NCBI GenBank assembly: GCA_030626185.1
Contig: DAOUPL010000043.1
Span: 1 to 7,242, forward strand
Direction: 5' to 3'
Origin: a bacterium
Lineage (GTDB): Bacteria > Babelota > Babeliae > Babelales > Vermiphilaceae
DNA length: 7,242 nt
The position numbers were made by a program, and so were the translations under genes. The notes below the pieces were generated by a model, which saw nothing but the letters and a program-made list of their open reading frames with translations, did not search any database and was not told where the DNA came from. The number at the start of each line of letters is the position of its first letter. Positions within the stretch are counted from its first letter, which is position 1. Positions 1 through 5,279 of the stretch are shown piece by piece.

Positions 1-117
1 AACCAACTTAACTATAGGCCTCGAAAGGTTATTGAATTTCAATTTCCGATTGACCTCTTTTGGAGGTACGTTGTACAATGTTGGAATAGTAGTTCAAATT
101 ATGCACTTACTATTTGA
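1..117 (+). CDS. IS30-family transposase, C-terminal fragment (5' end outside window)
   Basis: Frame 1 is open from the window edge and encodes 38 residues before a TGA stop. It begins NQLNYRPRKVIEFQFPIDLF, which matches the C-terminal signature of IS30 transposases (typically LNNRPRKxLGxxTPxEVF). In that family this segment follows the last acidic residue of the DDE catalytic core. The enzyme would cut and join the element's ends during transposition. The glycine and the TP of the usual signature are replaced here (IEFQFPIDLF), so the copy may be diverged or inactive. Only the tail is visible, so whether the complete gene is intact cannot be judged. Confidence 0.72.
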   Translation, partial: NQLNYRPRKVIEFQFPIDLFWRYVVQCWNSSSNYALTI

Positions 118-126
118 AGTCAAGGT
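1..126 (+). mobile_element. Right end of an IS30-family insertion sequence (partial)
   Basis: This stretch holds the 3' end of an IS30-like transposase and the terminal inverted-repeat region of the element. In this family the last transposase codons commonly lie inside the end repeat, as here, where the TGA stop at 115-117 falls in the sequence ATTTGAAGT. Within the end, AGTTCAAAT (91-99) and ATTTGAAGT (112-120) form an 8-of-9 inverted pair, and ATAGTA/TACTAT (86-91/108-113) form another. The element ends somewhere around 118-126, where ankyrin coding sequence begins on the other strand. The exact junction and target duplication cannot be set without the left end, which is outside the window. 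Confidence 0.72.
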
Positions 127-464
127 GTATAACCATTTGCACCCCATGTATTAACGGTTGCACCTGCCTTCAACAATAATTGAATTATTTTAATTGAAAC
201 ATTATTTTGACATGCCAAAATTAAGGGTGTCTCACCCTTATAATTTGTATAATTAACATCTGCATCTTTCTCTAAAAGATTTTTAATCTGATTAATATCT
301 TTAAAATTATCTTGAATCAAAACATGCAACAAAAAAGAGTTTCCATTTTCATTAACAGCATTAACATTATCTTTTGTTATTTCAATCCATGGAGAAAAAT
401 CCTCACCTGCAACTGTAAAGTTGTGCACACAAACAAGAACAAAAAAGAAAAAAATGCGTTTCAT
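120..464 (-). CDS. Exported ankyrin-repeat protein, truncated by the adjacent IS element
   Basis: The ORF encodes 114 residues from an ATG at 464, chosen because GGAG lies 6 nt upstream; a TTG two codons earlier is too close to that site. The N-terminus (MKRIFFFFVLVCVHNFTVAG) is a typical signal peptide, so the product is probably exported. Two ankyrin repeats follow: a diverged one from about residue 40 (NGNSFLLHVLIQ...LLEKDADVN) and a canonical one (KGETPLILACQ...LLLKAGATVN). A third begins NGYTP and stops at a TGA exactly where the TPLHxAA core should continue. That TGA lies in the junction with the IS30 end, so the protein has lost an unknown number of C-terminal repeats. Ankyrin proteins bind other proteins and are often effectors in host-associated bacteria. 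Whether this stub is functional is unknown. Confidence 0.82.
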   Translation of the reverse strand: MKRIFFFFVLVCVHNFTVAGEDFSPWIEITKDNVNAVNENGNSFLLHVLIQDNFKDINQIKNLLEKDADVNYTNYKGETPLILACQNNVSIKIIQLLLKAGATVNTWGANGYTP

Positions 465-506
465 AAACAACTCCTTTTTTATGTTTTATCTAATCACGCT
501 ATACTG

Positions 507-536
507 ATCATAGTCATACAAAAAATACGAACTCAA
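507..536 (-). promoter_or_regulatory. Probable sigma-70 promoter of the ankyrin gene
   Basis: Read on the minus strand, TTGAGT (531-536) and TATGAT (507-512) are separated by 18 bp and end about 43 nt before the ATG at 464. Match to the -35/-10 consensus is 4/6 and 5/6. A plus-strand TATACT (500-505) that could serve the divergent NUDIX gene overlaps this area, but it has no good -35. Confidence 0.45.
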
Positions 537-546
537 GGATATGTTA

Positions 547-1173
547 ATGAACGAAACACAAAAACAAACGCTAATGCAGTTTTCTGTTCCGGTTGAATCA
601 ATCTTAGTCGTAAAGCGATCTTTATTATTTACTCAGGATGCTTGGCATGGGATGAACACCACAAACCTTGATCAATTTATTAAAGTGATTACCAAACATA
701 AAGAATTTTTACCACGACCAGAAATGGAACAAGATCCAAAATACAAACAAATTATCCCCTACCTTATTTTTTGTCACAGCGAAAAATACTTTTTAATGCA
801 ACGCAAAACAACCGCATCAGAACAACGCTTGCAAGGCAAACTTTCTCTGGGCATCGGTGGACACATGCGTCAAGAAGATATGATCAGCAACTCATTATTC
901 GATTGGGCAAAACGTGAATTTGATGAAGAAATTAATTACAACGGCTCATGCAAAATTACACCACTAGGAATGGTAAACGATGACACTGATGATGTTGGCA
1001 AAGTTCATCTTGGTCTTGTGTTGTTACTCACTGGTGATTCAGATAAAATCAGCGTTAAATCAGAATTAAAAAGTGGCACGTTAGTACCACTTGATGAATG
1101 TGTAAAACAATATGATTGTTTGGAATCATGGAGTCAGATTGTGGTTAATCATCTACAAACATTAGATGATTAA
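547..1173 (+). CDS. NUDIX hydrolase family protein (predicted phosphoesterase, COG4112-like)
   Basis: The 208-residue product is most likely a NUDIX-fold hydrolase acting on a nucleoside-diphosphate-linked substrate in the cytoplasm; it has no signal peptide or membrane segment. The NUDIX box is recognisable at residues 104-129 as GGHMRQED... followed by REFDEEI, where R123, E124, E127 and E128 are the metal-binding core. The upstream glutamate of the classical G-x5-E-x7-REUxEE box is Asn115, and spacing between GG and RE is extended. I recall this GIGGH...RE..EE pattern from the predicted-phosphoesterase NUDIX group rather than MutT itself. The ATG at 547 is preferred over 541 because AAGGA (535-539) is 7 nt upstream of the former and too close to the latter. 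The gene is transcribed divergently from the ankyrin gene. Substrate is unknown. Confidence 0.85.
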   Translation: MNETQKQTLMQFSVPVESILVVKRSLLFTQDAWHGMNTTNLDQFIKVITKHKEFLPRPEMEQDPKYKQIIPYLIFCHSEKYFLMQRKTTASEQRLQGKLSLGIGGHMRQEDMISNSLFDWAKREFDEEINYNGSCKITPLGMVNDDTDDVGKVHLGLVLLLTGDSDKISVKSELKSGTLVPLDECVKQYDCLESWSQIVVNHLQTLDD

Positions 1174-1181
1174 CAACTTAT

Positions 1182-1385
1182 TTACATAGCACGATCAATT
1201 AAAACATTTATAATTTCTTTAATTCTAATTCTCCAAGGTGTTTTTATGTCAAAAACACCTTGACCAAAAGGACACAAACGTACCGTTTGATCATTCTTCC
1301 GCGCCGGTCCAAAAGCTTTATTCACCCATCTTCGCCAAGGCTTCGTCGGGTTCAAAACTTGTGCGCCGCTACCGGAGCAATCAAT
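1182..1385 (-). pseudogene. 67-codon open frame without a start, possible gene remnant
   Basis: Between TAA stops at 1386-1388 and 1182-1184 the minus strand holds 67 sense codons, including TKPWRRWVNKAFGPARKND and FDIKTPWRIRIKEIINVLID. There is no ATG start; only internal GTG and TTG codons without a ribosome site. The frame is the same as the gene ending at 1404, separated from it by just TAG, five codons and TAA, so it could be a lost C-terminal extension of that gene. Alternatively it is part of a dispersed GC-richer repeat: the segment 1321-1336 resembles 2797-2812. I do not recognise a family. The rest of this gene-poor stretch (1174-1403) shows only the inverted repeat at 1234-1262. 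Confidence 0.35.
1234..1262. repeat. Perfect 12-bp inverted repeat 3' of the NUDIX gene
   Basis: CAAGGTGTTTTT (1234-1245) and AAAAACACCTTG (1251-1262) are exact reverse complements around a 5-nt loop. It lies 60 nt beyond the NUDIX stop and could end that transcript, but no T-run follows on either strand, so a classic intrinsic terminator is not shown. It also lies inside the minus-strand open frame at 1182-1385. Confidence 0.6.
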
Positions 1386-1403
1386 TTAAATAATTTTCAC
1401 CCA

Positions 1404-1898
1404 CTATAGCGCGGTGTCTATTGAATGCTTAATAATCATACTACGAACATGCGGTGCAATATTTTTACTTACTTTTTCAAGATATACTTGCAACTCCCCT
1501 GGTGTTGCATCAGGACTAAGTTTTCCATTTTTAATCCCTTCCATAATAATATGTGCCATAGACTCAAACAAGCCCAAAATGGGCTCTTGGATACCTTTTT
1601 CATCATTCACTCGTTGCAACAAACAAATAAAGTGATGAAACATGTTTGAAAAGTAGGTTAAAATATTTAAAAATTTTTTCCCTAATTTACCACGCTCTTT
1701 ACGTGTCCGACGATATATCCGGCGAAGCTCTTGCGAAGACGGATCTTCTTTACGTTTTTTTAAAGTAAGCGCATCTTGCGCTTGATCACTTATCTCTTTT
1801 ACTGCAACATCGCATAAGTGTAAGACTTCTTCATGTTTCTTTGCAAATATAGATACACCAAATAATACAACAAAACTTATTACTAAATATTTTTTCAT
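1404..1898 (-). CDS. Small exported helical protein of unknown function
   Basis: The 164-residue product begins MKKYLVISFVVLFGVSIFA followed by KKHEEV, a clear signal peptide with a likely cut after Ala19; this is why the ATG at 1898 is chosen over a TTG-type start at 1964, although no strong ribosome site precedes it. The mature part is predicted by eye to be mostly helical, with a strongly basic segment around residues 48-75 (KKRKEDPSSQELRRIYRRTR, then KERGKLGKK). I do not recognise the family. The upstream region (1927-1964) closely resembles the region upstream of the HAD gene that starts near 2725, which suggests shared regulation or a common duplication history. It ends with TAG at 1404-1406 and has no clear terminator. 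Confidence 0.7.
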   Translation of the reverse strand: MKKYLVISFVVLFGVSIFAKKHEEVLHLCDVAVKEISDQAQDALTLKKRKEDPSSQELRRIYRRTRKERGKLGKKFLNILTYFSNMFHHFICLLQRVNDEKGIQEPILGLFESMAHIIMEGIKNGKLSPDATPGELQVYLEKVSKNIAPHVRSMIIKHSIDTAL

Positions 1899-1926
1899 AC
1901 AATCTACACTTTTAAACCAACGATAT

Positions 1927-1964
1927 CTTTGTATAAAAAAACATAATTTATGATGACAATACAA
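1927..1964 (-). repeat. Upstream element, copy 1 (before the 1404-1898 gene)
   Basis: On the minus strand this reads TTGTATTGTCATCATAAATT then ATGTTTTTTTATACAAAG. A near-identical sequence lies at 2749-2788. It sits 29 nt upstream of the chosen ATG, so it probably carries the promoter; TTGTCA with TATACA at 18-bp spacing is one reading, but copy 2 does not preserve that spacing, so the exact boxes are uncertain. Confidence 0.5.
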
Positions 1965-1977
1965 TAAAAATCAACGA

Positions 1978-2000
1978 TCGCGCCATAGCGCTAAGCGCGA
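1978..2000. repeat. GC-rich inverted repeat
   Basis: TCGCGC (1978-1983) and GCGCGA (1995-2000) are exact reverse complements, and the 11-nt loop contains the 8-bp palindrome TAGCGCTA. It lies between the 3' end of the 2060-2725 gene and the upstream element of the next gene. It may help end transcription, since the terminator-like hairpin just upstream of it lacks a T-run. No T-run follows here either. Confidence 0.4.
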
Positions 2001-2006
2001 CAGCGG

Positions 2007-2071
2007 AAGATCACCGACGAATAATCGATGATCTTTTAGAAAGGATAACCATGAGGTTATTATGTAAGCAA
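2007..2071 (-). repeat. 3'-end module, copy A (hairpins at the end of the first HAD gene)
   Basis: This 65-bp sequence matches 2899-2964 except for one inserted A in the other copy. On the minus strand it contains an ATAACC-TCAT-GGTTAT hairpin (2045-2056) and then a 10-bp stem, AGATCATCGA/TCGGTGATCT, with one U-G pair and a 7-nt loop (about 2009-2035). In this copy the module includes the last three codons and stop of the HAD gene. The T-run that follows the stem in copy B is missing here, so it is a weak terminator at best. Confidence 0.75.
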
Positions 2072-2725
2072 AGCTTCAATTTCAAAAATTCCTTGTTGTG
2101 CAGTAGGAAAGTGCACCGCTTTTAAATTTAAATCATATTCTTGTGCAACTTCGTTAGCTGCTTGTACATTTTCAACCATGTCATCAACAAAGACAACACA
2201 AATATTTTCTGTTTCAATACCTTTTTTCTCAAGATGTTTTAACGTAAAATCATATGCATGTAGGTAATATTCACGTTTTGGCTTTTTAACATTAAACAAA
2301 TCTTTAGTAACAATACCATCAAACTTAAACGTTAGATTGTGTTCATTAGCACAATGCGCTAACTTTCCTGCCAACTGATCAGCTGGATTATTTGTCCACA
2401 ACAGTACTGGAGTTTTGTGTTGATTATAAAATGATTGTACAAAATCCCACATTGCAAAAATTGGTGTGCGAACATGATAAATTTCATTATGTGTCTCGTT
2501 TCTAATCCCGCCAGTTGTAAAAAAATCTTGTATTGCCATTGAAATATATTTTAATCCCATATCAAATTTGCTTACTGTATTGACAAAAATGCCATCGAAA
2601 TCTAATGCTAAAATATACGTTGTTTTAGATATTTGATCTGTAGTATTTATTGTTGTGTTATAACCTATACCTGCAAACAATAACAAGAACCAACTACCAA
2701 ACTTGCACATCTTCATACTCATCAT
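2060..2725 (-). CDS. Exported HAD-superfamily phosphatase-like protein
   Basis: The product (up to 221 residues) has a hydrophobic N-terminus (KFGSWFLLLFAGIGY), so it is probably exported, then a HAD domain with all four motifs: LDFDG (nucleophile D42 and acid/base D44), LLWTNN with T111, KKPK (K148 or K149) and FVDD (D181, D182). It should therefore be able to hydrolyse a phosphate ester with Mg2+; substrate unknown. A cap-like insert lies between motifs I and II. It is paralogous to the 2972-3565 gene, sharing LWTNNP, KKPK.xYYxxAYD and DDxVxNVxxA. Three starts are possible (2725, 2722, 2716): AAGG at 2727-2730 is 1, 4 and 10 nt from them, so the start is not settled. The last residues LLT and the stop are encoded by the repeated 3' module. 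Confidence 0.82.
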   Translation of the reverse strand: MMSMKMCKFGSWFLLLFAGIGYNTTINTTDQISKTTYILALDFDGIFVNTVSKFDMGLKYISMAIQDFFTTGGIRNETHNEIYHVRTPIFAMWDFVQSFYNQHKTPVLLWTNNPADQLAGKLAHCANEHNLTFKFDGIVTKDLFNVKKPKREYYLHAYDFTLKHLEKKGIETENICVVFVDDMVENVQAANEVAQEYDLNLKAVHFPTAQQGIFEIEALLT

Positions 2726-2748
2726 ACCTTTTTTATAAAATAGTGAAC

Positions 2749-2788
2749 CTTTGTATCAAAAAAAGCATAATTAATGGTGATAATGCAA
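2749..2788 (-). repeat. Upstream element, copy 2 (before the 2060-2725 HAD gene)
   Basis: On the minus strand it reads TTGCATTATCACCATTAATT then ATGCTTTTTTTGATACAAAGG, aligning with 1927-1964 with few substitutions and short indels near the T-run and its end. The most conserved parts are AATTATG, the T7 run and ATACAAAG. It lies just before the HAD gene start and probably carries its promoter. Confidence 0.5.
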
Positions 2789-2882
2789 CAAATCCGTCTA
2801 CCCGTCTTCGCTTGCCGTTACGACGTGGCACGCGTTTTCACTTCAACGCGATCTAGTCACACCATGAAATCTCACGCTAGAA
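2789..2882. other. GC-richer intergenic block, no gene seen
   Basis: This block is clearly richer in G and C than its surroundings and has no open frame with a start and ribosome site that I would defend. The segment 2797-2812 (TCTACCCGTCTTCGCT) matches 1321-1336 (TTCACCCATCTTCGCC) at 12 of 16 positions, hinting at a decayed dispersed repeat. Confidence 0.3.
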
Positions 2883-2892
2883 TACATAATAC

Positions 2893-2930
2893 AAAAAAAA
2901 GATCACCGACGAATAATCGATGATCTTTTA
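2893..2930 (-). terminator. Rho-independent terminator of the HAD operon
   Basis: Downstream of the 2972-3565 gene, the minus strand forms a 10-bp stem AGATCATCGA/TCGGTGATCT (one U-G pair, 7-nt loop TTATTCG) directly followed by a run of eight T, the standard form of an intrinsic terminator. It is part of the repeated 3' module. Confidence 0.8.
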
Positions 2931-2964
2931 GAAAGGATAACCAATGAGGTTATTATGTAAGCAA
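2899..2964 (-). repeat. 3'-end module, copy B (after the second HAD gene)
   Basis: This is the second copy of the module at 2007-2071, with one extra A at 2943. Here the whole module lies beyond the stop codon of the upstream gene, whereas in copy A its first bases are coding. It contains the small hairpin ATAACC/GGTTAT and the terminator stem. Confidence 0.75.
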
Positions 2965-2971
2965 GTTTCTT

Positions 2972-3565
2972 TTATACAATATAATTTTGCAAATCACGTG
3001 CTAACTTATCTGCACTGGTAAAGTGTATTGCAATAATGCGCAAGTTATGCTTTTGTGCAGCTTGTTGTGCCCCAATAACATTTTTCACTTTATCATCGAT
3101 AAAAATCAAGTATGTGTTTGAAATATCAACACCGCATGCTTGTAGACGTCCCATCGTGTAATCATACGCACGACGATAATAGCGCGCTTTTGGTTTTTTA
3201 ATGCGTTTAATTTTAAAGTGCTTTGCACACATTTTACCCGTCCATGGCAACGATAATGCATATTTTTTATTAACGTGCTTGAGTTTACCATTACACTGTT
3301 TTCTCGGATTGTTTGTCCATAAAAACACATGAATGTCATACTCATTATGTAGATATTGATACAACGCCCATGTTTGTGCAATTGGCTTACGCTTGTGAAT
3401 GCTTATACCTTTCATCTTTTGCACCAAAACACGATCTAAATCACTACAAATAACAAAGGTCGGTTTAGCTTCTTCTTTTTCTGTATTAAAAACAAAAAAA
3501 CTTGTTATACCACAAATGGCAACTAAACCAGCGAGTACAAATTTTAATTTATTTCGTAAAATCAT
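2972..3565 (-). CDS. Exported or membrane-anchored HAD-superfamily phosphatase-like protein
   Basis: The 197-residue product starts at the ATG at 3565, which has GGAGG 5 nt upstream; in-frame codons before it have no such site. Residues 8-26 (KFVLAGLVAICGITSFFVF) form an uncleaved anchor or signal peptide. The HAD motifs are complete: CSDLDRVLV (D42, D44), FLWTNNP (T84), KKPK (about K123-K126) and FIDDK (D157, D158). Compared with its paralogue at 2060-2725 it lacks most of the insert between motifs I and II, so the cap is smaller. It follows the 3627-4406 gene by 61 nt and is probably co-transcribed with it; a terminator lies just downstream. Enzyme activity is expected from the motifs, but the substrate is unknown. 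Confidence 0.83.
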   Translation of the reverse strand: MILRNKLKFVLAGLVAICGITSFFVFNTEKEEAKPTFVICSDLDRVLVQKMKGISIHKRKPIAQTWALYQYLHNEYDIHVFLWTNNPRKQCNGKLKHVNKKYALSLPWTGKMCAKHFKIKRIKKPKARYYRRAYDYTMGRLQACGVDISNTYLIFIDDKVKNVIGAQQAAQKHNLRIIAIHFTSADKLARDLQNYIV

Positions 3566-3595
3566 TATAACCTCCACGTTATTTTGATAATTTAT

Positions 3596-3618
3596 GGGCC
3601 CCGCAATAAGCGAAGCCC
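3596..3618 (-). repeat. GC-rich hairpin in the intercistronic gap
   Basis: On the minus strand GGGCTTCGC and GCGGGGCCC pair over 9 bp (two U-G pairs) around the 5-nt loop TTATT. It sits between the degenerate HAD gene and the intact HAD gene. No T-run follows, so it may be an RNA-processing or attenuation element rather than a full terminator. Confidence 0.5.
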
Positions 3619-3626
3619 ACAATGTT

Positions 3627-4406
3627 TTATACTAAACCTAATTCGCGTTTAATACGCTCGATTGTTTCTGAATCTATATTGTATTTAATAACTACAACAT
3701 CAAGTCCTTGATCACATAATATTTTCTGCGCTTTTAATGCATAATTAATACGTGATTTACTTGTTTCGATATGAATAACTTTAGTTGCACCACGCTGGAA
3801 TTGACGCATAAATACTCTAATAAAGTAATCAAGGCTACGTGGAGCTAATTCTGCTGATGGATAAACTACATCGTCAAGATCAATCTTTAAATCAGACCAA
3901 TGAAACCTTTTTAATCTAACAAACGTTAATTCATCATGTGATGTTGCAACAGAACATTCAATACCATGATCCTTAATTGATTTGATTAAATCATAACCAT
4001 CTTGTTGTAAAACATGTGATTTTGCACATGCAGTAACAACATCACTATTCAAGTAATTACCACGTAATAATGGTTTGATACCTAAGTAATGACCAATCCA
4101 ATGAGCATAATTACGTGCTCCATGAACGTTGTTCCCTTGTGGATCTTTTAATTTAAATTGTATTGCATCGTTAATATATTGATAAGCACCTTTAACAAGT
4201 AATTTACCCGAAATTATTGGATGAAGTACTGCTAAATAAGCCATTTTAAGCCCAACCGTACGGTTAGAAATTTTTGTTAAAAAGCCATTATCATTAAACG
4301 AGCAAAAAACGCGTTCTGTTGGCTCTTGTTGTACTGTTTGAGCAAATGTACCATTAATAGCGCAAAGTGCCGTTAAAACACCGATAAATAATTGTTTTTT
4401 AGTCAT
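3627..4406 (-). CDS. Exported HAD-like protein with lost catalytic motifs (probable pseudoenzyme)
   Basis: The 259-residue product has a classical signal peptide (MTKKQLFIGVLTALCAINGT, cut after FA22) and GGAGG 6 nt before the ATG. It looks like a diverged relative of the two neighbouring HAD proteins. Anchoring on VGLKxxxLAV (51-60; MGLKxxxMAI in the 2060-2725 protein) places S36-F37-N38 at the D-F-D of motif I. Motif II keeps T155/S156 (SVATSHD). The motif III lysine has no counterpart in VVYPSAELAP, and the DD of motif IV is E214-T215 in IHIETSKSRINYALKAQ. The fold may be kept while phosphatase activity is probably gone, suggesting a binding or regulatory role. It appears to be the first gene of a two-gene operon. 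The HAD relationship rests on reading by eye; a distinct fold is possible. Confidence 0.78.
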   Translation of the reverse strand: MTKKQLFIGVLTALCAINGTFAQTVQQEPTERVFCSFNDNGFLTKISNRTVGLKMAYLAVLHPIISGKLLVKGAYQYINDAIQFKLKDPQGNNVHGARNYAHWIGHYLGIKPLLRGNYLNSDVVTACAKSHVLQQDGYDLIKSIKDHGIECSVATSHDELTFVRLKRFHWSDLKIDLDDVVYPSAELAPRSLDYFIRVFMRQFQRGATKVIHIETSKSRINYALKAQKILCDQGLDVVVIKYNIDSETIERIKRELGLV

Positions 4407-4448
4407 AATAAACCTCCATTTAGTTGAATGACTACCTTTACACTTCCC

Positions 4449-4477
4449 ATACTAAAGAATATTGACAATTTGTCAAT
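4449..4477 (-). promoter_or_regulatory. Promoter of the HAD operon with a palindrome over the -35 box
   Basis: On the minus strand TTGACA (4471-4476), a perfect -35 box, is followed after 16 bp by TAGTAT (4449-4454), 4/6 to the -10 consensus. The -35 lies inside the exact 17-bp palindrome ATTGACAATTTGTCAAT (4461-4477), a plausible operator for a dimeric repressor. It is about 43 nt upstream of the start codon at 4406. Confidence 0.55.
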
Positions 4478-4502
4478 TGGCTTCCAAATGGGTATATTTA
4501 GA

Positions 4503-4542
4503 CAAAAAAAGATGGATAAGCCCATCTAGTAAACTTATCCAT
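4503..4542 (-). terminator. Rho-independent terminator after the CorC/TlyC-like gene
   Basis: On the minus strand ATGGATAAG (4534-4542) pairs exactly with CTTATCCAT (4512-4520), followed by CTTTTTTTG. It begins about 30 nt beyond the stop of the CBS-domain gene and ends the rpoD-corC transcription unit. Confidence 0.8.
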
Positions 4543-4574
4543 TAAAAATTTAATAAAAATTGCTTTAAACTGGG

Positions 4575-5279
4575 TTATTCTGAATCTTTTTTAAAGATCA
4601 GTACCTGCCGAACACGCTTATGGCTCGCTTTTTCCACCTGAAAGTAAAATTCTTTGTAGTGTACACGTTCGCCCTTTTTAGGCATGTGCTGCAACTTTTC
4701 AGTCAAAAATCCACCAAGTGTGATGGAATCTTCTGATTCAAAGGCTACGCCAAAGAATTCTTCGAGCTCTTCAAGCGTAATGCTCGCGTTAACTTGCCAG
4801 CCACCACGAGCCAATGGCACAATCTTTTGTACCGTTGATTCATGCTCGTCGCTGATATCGCCAACAATCTCTTCTAGCACGTCTTCTAACGTAATCAAGC
4901 CCATAACGCTGCCATGCTCATTAAGCACAATAGCAATGTGCATCTGCTGATCACGAAACTCACGCAATAATTGGTTAACTTTAACGGTTTCTGGCACAAA
5001 CATAAGTGGTCTAACAATCTCACGTAATGGCTTTTGTTCGCCATGCGCCAGAAGTTCAAAAATATCTTTTTGATGAATCATACCAATAATATTATCAATT
5101 TTACCTTGATACACCGGTAAACGCGTATACTGATATTTTGAAAAACATTCACGTGTTTGCTCTATAGAACTTTCGATATCGATCGAAATGATATCCGTTG
5201 CTGGCAACATGATTTCTTTAACTGGCGTGTAACCAAGCTCAAAAATGTTTTTAAGCATGGTGCTTTTTTCTGACTCCAT
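4575..5279 (-). CDS. Surviving ORF: CBS-pair and CorC_HlyC domain protein (234 residues)
   Basis: This is the intact 3' part of the broken CorC/TlyC-like gene. The first CBS domain spans about residues 18-77 (TPVKEIMLPATDIISI ... GMIHQKDIFELL) and the second about 85-147 (LREIVRPLMFVPE ... GLITLEDVLEEIVGDI). The CorC_HlyC domain follows from about 150 to 230 (VQKIVPLARGGWQVNASITL ... SITLGGFLTEKL). CBS pairs bind adenine nucleotides in relatives. It could be translated alone from the ATG at 5279, which has only a weak AAAGG 5 nt upstream; that ATG is internal in normal family members (KKGLMESEKSTMLKNIFELG). Without the membrane half it would be soluble and unlikely to transport ions. Soluble CBS-CorC proteins without DUF21 do exist (proteobacterial CorC), so residual function cannot be excluded. 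Confidence 0.8.
   Translation of the reverse strand: MESEKSTMLKNIFELGYTPVKEIMLPATDIISIDIESSIEQTRECFSKYQYTRLPVYQGKIDNIIGMIHQKDIFELLAHGEQKPLREIVRPLMFVPETVKVNQLLREFRDQQMHIAIVLNEHGSVMGLITLEDVLEEIVGDISDEHESTVQKIVPLARGGWQVNASITLEELEEFFGVAFESEDSITLGGFLTEKLQHMPKKGERVHYKEFYFQVEKASHKRVRQVLIFKKDSE

Noticed and set aside
477..505. Plus-strand promoter for the NUDIX gene using TATACT
   Set aside because: The -10-like box is good but the -35 position (TTTTAT) matches only 2 of 6 bases and there is no extended -10, so I do not list it as a feature.
2045..2056. Ribosome site or start codon in AACCATGAGG
   Set aside because: The ATG is part of a small hairpin loop at the end of a gene, and the plus-strand frame after it closes at once.
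2007..2964. CRISPR-like array suggested by repeated sequences
   Set aside because: There are only two copies, 892 bp apart with whole genes between them, and each forms a gene-end terminator; no regular spacers exist.
3106..3381. Minus-strand 91-codon frame overlapping the second HAD gene
   Set aside because: It is another frame of the HAD gene, whose own frame has the complete motifs, a ribosome site and a signal sequence.
4684..4950. Plus-strand 88-codon open frame inside the CBS-domain gene
   Set aside because: It is fully antisense to well-conserved CBS and CorC_HlyC coding sequence, serine-rich without domain character, and lacks a ribosome site.
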